DNA from: Thalassoglobus sp. JC818
GTDB lineage: Bacteria; Planctomycetota; Planctomycetia; Planctomycetales; Planctomycetaceae
Direction of reading: 5' to 3'
DNA length: 34,353 nt
Assembly (NCBI RefSeq): GCF_040717535.1
Contig: NZ_JBFEFI010000018.1
Coordinates: 1 to 34,353, forward strand
Below, piece after piece: positions 1 through 8,100 of the stretch. The position numbers and the translations under genes are program-made. The first letter of the stretch is position 1. Each line of letters starts with the position of its first letter. The notes beneath the pieces are model-generated. The model was given only the letters and a program-made list of their open reading frames with translations. It made no database searches and was not told the DNA's origin.

Positions 1-67
1 ACTATTACTCTGAATTCATTGGGCAAAGACGAGCCCTGCTGAACACCAGAAGCGAGCAGGTGGAAGA

Positions 68-703
68 ATGCATAAATACATCATTATGGGTGTTCAAGGC
101 TGCGGAAAGGGAACGCAGGCCAGACTGCTCAAGCAGAAACTCGACATCGTCCACATCAGCGTGGGCGATATCTTTAGGTGGCACATCCAGAATCACACCA
201 AACTGGGTGCTCAGGTGAAAAGAACCGTCGCTGCGGGCAACCTGGTGGGCGATCAAGTTGTCGAAGATATCGTCCGCCAGCGACTTGATCAGCACGACTG
301 GAACTATGGATTCATTCTCGACGGCTTTCCGAGAAGCGAATCGCAGGCGTTATTCTTCCTTGAGAGCTACGACATCGATGCAGTCATCCACATCCAGGTA
401 CCAGACGCAGTTGTACGGGATCGCGTCCTTTCTCGGCGGCTTTGCAGCGACTGCGGGCTCGACTTCAACTTGATCTCTCATCGACCCGAAGTCGAAAACG
501 TCTGCGATGTCTGCGGAGGAGAACTGGTTTCGCGTCCGGATGACAAGCCCGAAGCGTTGGCGGAGAGGTTGGAAGAGTACCACACCAAAACAGAGCCAGC
601 TTTAGCACTGTTCCGACGGAAAGAACTCGTTCTTGACCTCGATGGAACTCCCGCTCCGAACACCATTCAAGAAGAAATCCGACGTTTGTTGGAACTCGAT
701 TGA
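68..703 (+). CDS. adk: Adenylate kinase with zinc-binding LID
   Basis: Cytosolic nucleoside monophosphate kinase interconverting ATP + AMP and 2 ADP. The 211 aa product has a P-loop at residues 8-16 (GVQGCGKGT; the more common form is GAPGAGKGT), the AMP-site motif GDIFR at about 33-37, and DGFPR at 85-89. A LID domain follows with four cysteines (C126, C129, C146, C149) in two CxxCG pairs, as in zinc-type bacterial Adk, then RPDD at 156-159. The length is normal for the long (LID-bearing) form. The ATG follows GGTGGAAGA closely, and an earlier start is not needed. The gene stands alone here, without secY or ribosomal genes beside it, so it could be either the main adk or a second paralogue; the unusual Q and C in the P-loop favour a divergent copy. 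Family assignment is firm; the role as the main enzyme is inference. Confidence 0.93.
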   Translation: MHKYIIMGVQGCGKGTQARLLKQKLDIVHISVGDIFRWHIQNHTKLGAQVKRTVAAGNLVGDQVVEDIVRQRLDQHDWNYGFILDGFPRSESQALFFLESYDIDAVIHIQVPDAVVRDRVLSRRLCSDCGLDFNLISHRPEVENVCDVCGGELVSRPDDKPEALAERLEEYHTKTEPALALFRRKELVLDLDGTPAPNTIQEEIRRLLELD

Positions 704-711
704 TCGAGTAG

Positions 712-758
712 CCACGTATCCGGAGAAGCTTCAGCAACCTCTCCGGACTTAGCCGTGG
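712..758. terminator. Bidirectional hairpin between convergent genes
   Basis: A perfect 8-bp stem TCCGGAGA/TCTCCGGA (719-726 with 740-747) is nested in an outer CCACG/CGTGG pairing. It sits in the 58-bp gap between the convergent adk and MFS genes. There is no T-tract on either strand, so it may work as a factor-assisted or mRNA 3'-end hairpin rather than a classical intrinsic terminator. Confidence 0.5.
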
Positions 759-761
759 GAT

Positions 762-2144
762 TTACTCCATCAGTTCCGTGCCGCGAGTTTCTTTCGCGAA
801 GAGCAAAATCCCGACTCCCACCAGATAGAGCGGAGCAAGTAGCAGGGCTTTGTTTTCGTCAGTGATTGTGGTTGCTCCAAACCCGAAGAATGCAGCTGCT
901 GTAGCGAGTCTCCCCATATTAAAGCAGAAACCAGCTCCAGTTCCGCGAAGACGAGTCGGATACAGTTCCGGGAAATAAACGGCATATCCCGCATGCATTC
1001 CCAGCGTGAAGAAGCCGAAGACGGGCAGGACCAATGCCAGTACCGTCGCTGAAGCTCCTTGCGGGATCAGGAATTTGAAGAGCCAGACTACCATGATGAA
1101 GGCGACAATATGATAGAGCGCGAAAGCTCCTTTACGTCCTAAGCGGTTCGAGATGGCCCCAAACAAGACGAGTCCCAAGCCACCTCCAATCGTGTTGAGG
1201 ACCATACTGAGCATTTCAGCCTGCTTGATGGCTGTCTTGTGGGCAGCGAAGGCTGCTTGTTTCTGTTCTTTGTCGGCTGTTGCCGGGTCCAAACCTTCTT
1301 CGGCGATTGCAGTCGCTTGTGCATGTCGCAGCAGAGCGTTCTTTCCATAAATATGGGCGCCCCAGAATGTGACGAGCCCGATCGATGCGAGACTGACGCC
1401 GACGAGCGTGTTTCTGAGGTTCTGACCCTGAAACAGCTCTGAGAGCTGGCCCGTTTTCTGTGTCGCGTCCTCAGAAGCTCTCTGACGAGCTTTCACCCAC
1501 TGTTCTGGTTCGTGGAGTGACCAGCGAATCCACAGCGTCAGAAGTGCTGGCAACGCTCCGATTGCGAACCCCCACCTCCAGGCACTCTCTCCGAGTGTCA
1601 CGATGAACGCCCCCGCTGCTGCTGCCAGAAGTGTCCCAAACACGCTTGATGCGTGAAAAATTGAACTCATCACAGCCCGCGATCGCTGCGGCATCACTTC
1701 GGCCACCATTGCGGAAGCGACGGCCCACTCGCCTCCAACTCCCATCGCAACGAAAAAGCGAAGCAGCACCATTTGCCAGGCTGACTGAGCAAACGCAGTG
1801 AGACAGGTGAACATTGAATAGAACAGAATCGTCAGAATCATCGTCTTGGATCGACCGATGCGATCGCTCAACATTCCGAACAGCACCCCACCAAACGCCC
1901 CGCCCAGCAGAAAGCTGCCGAATCCGAGGTCATTCCATCTCGAAACGGATGGGTTGTCCGCCGTCACTCCCAACAGAGCAGGCATGGCGTCTCGCATGCT
2001 CGCGACGAAAATTTGCCCCTCAAAAATGTCGAACACCCAACCAAGGGACGCAATCAGCAAGACGAGCCATTGATAGCGGGAGATTCCTTCATACCAGCGG
2101 AGGTTCTGTGAAGTGGAATCTGTGTTCGGGGCGGGGGTGCTCAC
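762..2144 (-). CDS. MFS transporter, metabolite:proton symporter type
   Basis: Inner-membrane secondary transporter of the major facilitator superfamily, 460 aa, with about 12 hydrophobic helices. The first begins near residue 24 after a short cytoplasmic N-terminus. The MFS loop 2-3 signature GMLSDRIGRSKTM is present, with its second-half counterpart NRLGRKGAF after helix 8. There is a charged, Ala/Gln-rich insertion of about 40 residues after helix 7 (around HAQATAIAEEG) that most family members lack. The GTG start at 2144 has AGGA about eight bases upstream. The general architecture resembles sugar- and aromatic-acid-symporter MFS branches (VFDIFEGQIF in helix 1 carries acidic residues typical of proton-coupled carriers), but the substrate cannot be read from the sequence. 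The gene is transcribed away from amtB and shares its upstream region. Confidence 0.88.
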   Translation of the reverse strand: MSTPAPNTDSTSQNLRWYEGISRYQWLVLLIASLGWVFDIFEGQIFVASMRDAMPALLGVTADNPSVSRWNDLGFGSFLLGGAFGGVLFGMLSDRIGRSKTMILTILFYSMFTCLTAFAQSAWQMVLLRFFVAMGVGGEWAVASAMVAEVMPQRSRAVMSSIFHASSVFGTLLAAAAGAFIVTLGESAWRWGFAIGALPALLTLWIRWSLHEPEQWVKARQRASEDATQKTGQLSELFQGQNLRNTLVGVSLASIGLVTFWGAHIYGKNALLRHAQATAIAEEGLDPATADKEQKQAAFAAHKTAIKQAEMLSMVLNTIGGGLGLVLFGAISNRLGRKGAFALYHIVAFIMVVWLFKFLIPQGASATVLALVLPVFGFFTLGMHAGYAVYFPELYPTRLRGTGAGFCFNMGRLATAAAFFGFGATTITDENKALLLAPLYLVGVGILLFAKETRGTELME

Positions 2145-2224
2145 AGTTGTGTTCCTGTCTGATCAAATCAACGAGACGGCATTCGTCGCAATATGGCAGA
2201 ACGCGATCGGATTCGCAAAGTCGG

Positions 2225-2245
2225 GCGACCATCTCTTCCGGTCGC
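2225..2245 (+). promoter_or_regulatory. Possible activator-binding dyad upstream of amtB
   Basis: Inverted repeat GCGACC-N9-GGTCGC, about 32 bp upstream of the sigma-54 element described next. Its outline recalls an enhancer-type dyad (an NtrC site is GCACC-N5-GGTGC), but the spacing and sequence differ, so a link to NtrC is only a guess. Confidence 0.25.
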
Positions 2246-2276
2246 TTCCACAATCAGCACACCATGCAGGCATTTT

Positions 2277-2292
2277 TGGCACATGCGTTGCT
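2277..2292 (+). promoter_or_regulatory. Sigma-54 (RpoN) promoter of the amtB-PII cluster
   Basis: TGGCAC-ATGCG-TTGCT matches the sigma-54 -24/-12 consensus (TGGCAC-N5-TTGCW) at every key base, with GG and GC separated by exactly 10 nt. It points toward amtB and would start transcription near position 2303, leaving a leader of about 125 nt before the ATG at 2430. Sigma-54 control of ammonium-transport and PII genes is well known in other bacteria, so the position supports the call. Confidence 0.8.
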
Positions 2293-2429
2293 TTCTGTCA
2301 TCGTGTCGGGAAGTTGACTCTCGATGAGAATTCGTCACCTCTCAATTTGAAACGTGAAGGAAACGCCCCTCATCAATTGGCAACGACCGTTTTATCAACC
2401 ATAATCTCTTAGTGCTCAAGGGGTTACAA

Positions 2430-3767
2430 ATGAAGAAAAGGCTTCTCGGGAGGACTGCGGTTCTCCTCAGCTCGTTACTGTTACTGACGAACACAACCTA
2501 TGCTCAGGAAACAGAGGAGATCGTCCTCGACACTGGAAACATTGCCTGGATGCTTACATCCTCAGCACTCGTGCTTATGATGACAGCACCGGGTCTGGCT
2601 CTGTTTTACGGCGGGCTTGTTCGCAAGAAAAACATCCTCAGTGTCATGATGCAATGTGTCTTTCTAATGGGCATGATGACGGTCGTTTGGGGAGTCTGTG
2701 GGTACAGCTTCGCCTTCGGTGGCGAAAACCCGTATGTCGGGAATTTCGATCACCTGTTCCTGAAGGGAGTTATGCCGAGTGCAGAGCTCTCTTTGAATGC
2801 TTCTGTCGATGGTATGATCTTCGCTGTCTTCCAGGGAATGTTCTTTATCATTACACCAGCTTTGATTTGCGGAGCATTCGCTGAACGAATGAAATTCAGC
2901 ACGATGTGCGTCTATTCGCTTTTGTGGGGAATCTTCGTTTACTGTCCGATTGCTCACTGGGTTTGGGCTGATTCAGGATGGCTGTGTGAGTGGAACGAAC
3001 AAGCCTCGTATCCAGCACTCGATTTCGCGGGTGGAACAGTTGTGCATATCAGCTCCGGAATGTCGGCGCTGGTTTGCTCAATTCTGATCGGGAAACGACT
3101 CGGATTCGGGCAAGAACCGATGCCACCACATAATTTGACATACACCTGTATCGGTGCTGCCCTGTTGTGGGTCGGCTGGTTTGGATTCAACGCGGGGAGT
3201 GCACTGGCAGCCAACGCGCTGGCAGTGAACGCATTCGTAGCAACTCACATGGCCGCCGCAGCGGGTGTTGTTGCCTGGTCCGTCGCGGAATGGGTGCAAC
3301 ATGGTCGCCCCAGCGTGTTGGGTGGCTGTTCCGGTGCTGTGGCGGGACTGGTTTGCATTACTCCAGCAGCAGGAGCTGTGAATCCAATGCAGGGAATCTT
3401 GCTCGGCCTCGCAGCTGGGTATGTCTGCTTCCTGGCCTGCACGAAACTGAAGAATACTTTTGGATATGATGACTCGCTGGACGCTTTTGGTGTCCATGGA
3501 GTCGGTGGAACGCTTGGTGCACTTCTCGTGGGAGTTTTCGCGACGAAAGATATCACGGGAGAGCGCGTCGGGTTGCTGGAGGGGAATGCTGGCCAGATGA
3601 TTAATCAGTCTGTCAGTATTATCGCCGCAGCAGCATTGGGAATTGTGGGGTCGTTTATCATCCTCAAGATTCTCGATGCAGTCATGGGATTGCGTGTCAC
3701 GCAAGATGAAGAACTTCAAGGACTCGATCTCACTCAACATGGCGAAGAAGGATACATTTTCCTTTGA
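2430..3767 (+). CDS. amtB: Ammonium channel (Amt family)
   Basis: Trimeric inner-membrane channel for ammonium/ammonia uptake. The ATG at 2430 is preferred over the GTG at 2412 because AAGGGG lies six bases upstream of the ATG; the GTG would sit in front of that ribosome site. The N-terminus from MKKRLLGR is a cleavable signal peptide ending about ...TTYAQ, as in many Amt proteins, then about 11 transmembrane helices (PF00909). Family landmarks visible are APGLALFYGGLVRKKN, DFAGGTVVHISSG (pore histidine), WFGFNAGSALAAN and DDSLDAFGVHGVGGTLGALLVG with the second pore histidine. The cytoplasmic tail is short (about 30 residues). It is followed by two PII genes, the usual partners that plug Amt channels when nitrogen is sufficient. 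Control is probably through the sigma-54 promoter upstream. Confidence 0.96.
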   Translation: MKKRLLGRTAVLLSSLLLLTNTTYAQETEEIVLDTGNIAWMLTSSALVLMMTAPGLALFYGGLVRKKNILSVMMQCVFLMGMMTVVWGVCGYSFAFGGENPYVGNFDHLFLKGVMPSAELSLNASVDGMIFAVFQGMFFIITPALICGAFAERMKFSTMCVYSLLWGIFVYCPIAHWVWADSGWLCEWNEQASYPALDFAGGTVVHISSGMSALVCSILIGKRLGFGQEPMPPHNLTYTCIGAALLWVGWFGFNAGSALAANALAVNAFVATHMAAAAGVVAWSVAEWVQHGRPSVLGGCSGAVAGLVCITPAAGAVNPMQGILLGLAAGYVCFLACTKLKNTFGYDDSLDAFGVHGVGGTLGALLVGVFATKDITGERVGLLEGNAGQMINQSVSIIAAAALGIVGSFIILKILDAVMGLRVTQDEELQGLDLTQHGEEGYIFL

Positions 3768-4202
<435 letters not shown>

Positions 4203-4344
4203 TCGAATGGGCAAACAGCGAATCGGAAGGCGAGATACCTTCAGATTTTCTGATTGCTTATGATGGTGGACGGAAAGTTCGAACAGACGCAGGCTCGAAG
4301 GGAGTTCCGTACGAATTCCGTCAGCGGACTGAAGTTCGTCATAA

Positions 4345-4698
<354 letters not shown>

Positions 4699-4934
4699 GT
4701 CTGATCCTGCAGGTGCAAGTCGATGCTCAGTCAAATCTCGCATTGATTTCAGCAGAGTGCAGGACCGGCATTGAAGACGTTCGCACACTGTTCTCAATGA
4801 ACTCGTTTAAGCGACGATCCAGTTCGTTGATACGAGTTTCTGAGACAGTGCCTTGCGAGTTGTCATGACCGAGCGTGGAATCGATTTCGATCTCGCGTTT
4901 TTGACAACAGTCTTCCGAAGAGATTTTTCTTGTT

Positions 4935-4965
4935 GACGCTTCGGTCTCCGAAGCGTCATTTTTTT
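4935..4965 (+). terminator. Intrinsic terminator of the amtB-PII operon
   Basis: Perfect 10-bp stem GACGCTTCGG/CCGAAGCGTC with a 3-nt loop (TCT), followed by ATTTTTTT. This is a textbook rho-independent terminator, about 236 bp after the second PII stop codon. Confidence 0.9.
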
Positions 4966-5081
4966 GCGCTGAACGGGCCTGATTCAGAGGTGCCCTCCGG
5001 AAATATCGCCGAGAGCTGTTCGTGTCTGGATAAATCTGAGAAGCCAGTGCGAGGGTAAAGCAGCGGCATAATCCAAGACAA

Positions 5082-5124
5082 AAGCTCGCTCAAGGAGATC
5101 AATGTTCTCTCCTCGAGCGAGCTT
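5082..5124 (-). terminator. Intrinsic terminator of the giant PVC gene
   Basis: A 17-bp stem (5082-5098 with 5108-5124) with a 9-nt loop. The single A/C mismatch on the plus strand becomes a G-T wobble on the minus strand, so the structure is complete only in minus-strand RNA. The minus strand continues with TTTTGTCTT. It lies about 50 bp past the stop codon of the minus-strand gene. Confidence 0.8.
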
Positions 5125-5174
5125 GTTCGTGACCTGACCAGGATAGATCAGTTCAGAAGTTTCGCGAGAGTTGT

Positions 5175-8100
5175 TCACTCGCGAGACTGAATGAACAGGA
5201 ATGTTCCCTTTTTGTTGGAAGTCGCGATGTCGAGCAGTCCGTCACCGTTGATATCGGCGACATCGAATTGTGTTCCGACGCCGGAATTATCGTCGATCTG
5301 GTGTTTTGTCCAAACCGGCTTTCCGTCGACTTGCTGGAGTTCGAACCAGTAAACTACAGCTGGATCGTTTCCACCTGGGTCGTGACCTCCGTGCGCCCAG
5401 TGGCGTTTTCCGGTGACGAGATCGGGTAACCCATCGCCGTTGATATCCGCCAGCACCAGCGAGTGCGTCTGTGAGAAAGACTCATCGATGAGATGGGTTT
5501 CCCAGCGGATTTCTTCATCCTCACCCGATCCGAGGTTCTCCCTCCACCAGATCCCATATGCATGAGCTGACGCGGAAAGCACGTCGTTGTCGCCATCTCC
5601 GTCGAAATCGTAGACATACATTTGCGAGCAGGCCGGGCCAAATGGGGCAGGGTGCCAATGCCAGGGGAGGTCAGTGGCATAGCCTTCCGGAGCTTCCCAC
5701 CATCCTTCGGTGATGACGATGTCGTTCCAGCCATCGTTGTTGACGTCACCCGCTCCAATTCCATGTGAAAATCGATCTGTGCCTGGTGCTCCAGGATCTG
5801 AGACGGCATTGATCTTCCATTGTGCATTGGGGAGAGATTTCGGGCTGGCGAATCCCATGACCCGTTCATCGAATCCGCACAAGAGTTCACGGATTCCGTC
5901 TCCGGTCAGATCAAGGAGTTGAGGACTCTCGTTGTTGGTAATGGGAGTGATCTCGTGCTTCGTCCATGAATTTGCTGAGCCTGTGCTGCCCGGGTTTTCA
6001 AACCACCACGTCGGTTTTCCAGGGAAGTCGACGACCACAAGATCAATCCAGCCGTCGCCATTCACATCCATTCCAAAATTGCAGAACGTGTTGCTGTATC
6101 CTTTCGGGTCGAATTCTTCCACAGGTGTCACAATCGGCTGCGGTTCAAACTTCTGGAATTCTCCATCGTCGAATTGCAACTTGTACCACTGACTGCCACC
6201 GACGACGTCCATTTGTCCATCGTTGTCAAAGTCAGCAATCGCGGAACCTTCGCTGCGGAAGAGGTCATCGAGTATGTGTTTCTTCCACGTGATTTGTGTT
6301 TCTCCAGAGCCGCCGGATGACACGGGCCATTGAGTGACTTGGGCTCCGTTGTCGGCAAAAGGAGGAACAGGATCGAGCAACTTCACACTCAGGTCACGGA
6401 ACCGGATTTCCATCGGTCCACCGGAGTGCAGCTGCAGGGCGATTTGCCCGGAATCTGCCCCCGCAGGATCGACGAGGTCAATGACTTTCGTTCCGTTGAG
6501 GAAAGCTTGAACGCGAGGCCCGACCGCGCGAATGGTGTATTGATTCCATTCACCGGACTTGACCAGCGAGGCATTATCCTGATTCACGAGCAATGCCCGT
6601 CCACGTTCTTCGTAGAGTTTCCCCCACCAACCCACGCCGATGTCGGCCTGATAGCCTTTCATCTCACCGTCAGCGAGTGGTTGACTTCGGAACTGAATTC
6701 CACTGTTGCCAACATTGTCAATGAGTTTGACTTCGCAGTTCAGCTCGAAGTTGGAAAGCTTCAAGTCGCTGACGAGGAATGCGTTGTGAGCCAGGCCAGT
6801 TGAGCGACCAATGATTTCGCCATTTTCAACCGTCCAAAGTGACTGGTCTTCCTGACGAGTCGTCATCCAGCCACTCAGGTCGACGCCGTTGAAGAAGCGG
6901 TTGAGATTCGCATCGGTTGCCTGCATCGCGACTTGTTGAGAACCCGACAAGTAGGCGATCAAAGAGCGAACTTCGTGCTCAGAAAGATTCTTCAGGAGAT
7001 CGTCAGGCATCATCGATAACGGGCTCTGCTTTCGAGCTTCGATTTCGTTGACGGGAATGACAACGAGTTCGTTCGCGGTCTGCAGCGTGAGCAGGGTGTC
7101 AGTTTCTTCCTTGACGATGCCCGTGACGATTCGTCCCGAGTCGGTCGCAACGATATTGGGTTGGTACTCTTTCGCCATCACAGATGATGGGTCGAGCACA
7201 TTGGACAGAAGGTAGTTCAGGTCCTTTCGATTCGCCCCGGTGATGTCCGGCCCGACCTGACCGCCGACTCCGTAGAGTGTGTGGCACTGCTGGCACGTTT
7301 TCGCGAAGACAGCTCGCCCCAGATTCGGGTCGGGAGTTTCCTTTGTGCTGGACTGGACAAGTGTGAGATATTCAGCAATGAGTGCCTTTCGGTCGACGTC
7401 GCTGTCTCTGACCACTCCCCAAACTTTCTGTAGAAGGTCGACCACATCCGGGTGGTCGAGGTTTCTCAGCTGTCGGATCAAGTCGGCGGAGAGATCCTGT
7501 TTGGGAATCTTGCCGGAATCGGCAGCTTTGAGGAGTTCGACAGCATAACTGACGCGACTCGCGAGCGTATTTCTCGCGTCGGTTTGTTCGTCGGCGTTCA
7601 GTGCTTTGTAGTTCGAAACAATTGCGAGAGCGATTTCTGAGTTGTCGATCGTTGCTGCTGCCCGCAGTGCCTCTGCTCTCAATGTCGTTCCGGAAAGGAG
7701 TTGACTGATGATGGACGGAAGCTCGGGCGAATCATTCTCAACGAGGAATGTGAACGCAACTTTTCGCTCTTCGTAGGGGCCGGATTCATCGATGACGAGT
7801 GATTCCAGGGCGCTGGCAGCGGATTCATTTCCGAAACGTGATCCAAGTCCGAGTGCGTAGAGGTAAACGTCGAAGTGACGATCGGTCGATTCAGGTTTCG
7901 TGAGTTGTTCGTAAACCGAATCCCAAGCTTCCGGCAGGGAAATCTCTTCTCGTCCTGCGACAGCTCCTCGAATTCCCTTCAGGAAGGTCAGTCGAACAAC
8001 ATCGTCTTTCGCTGTTGAAAGTCCTTCGACCAGAAGCTTCAGGGAGTCTTCAGGGTTCCCGCTTCCGAGGCGACGGATCATGAACTCTCGGAGCAGGGGA

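Larger units (their letters stand above)
4699..5174. other. Intergenic stretch between PII gene and the giant PVC gene
   Basis: 476 bp between convergent genes. No coding region is convincing. It contains two terminators facing each other (4935-4965 for the plus-strand PII operon and 5082-5124 for the minus-strand giant gene). The rest shows nothing I can name. Confidence 0.6.

Noticed and set aside
2377-2393. Second sigma-54-like match (TTGGCAACGACCGTTTT) before amtB
   Set aside because: The -12 GC is absent; the site at 2277 is far better.
4984-5178. 64-codon minus-strand frame starting on the stop of the giant gene (GTGA overlap)
   Set aside because: It runs straight through the strong terminator hairpin of the upstream gene, has no family and no separate ribosome site.
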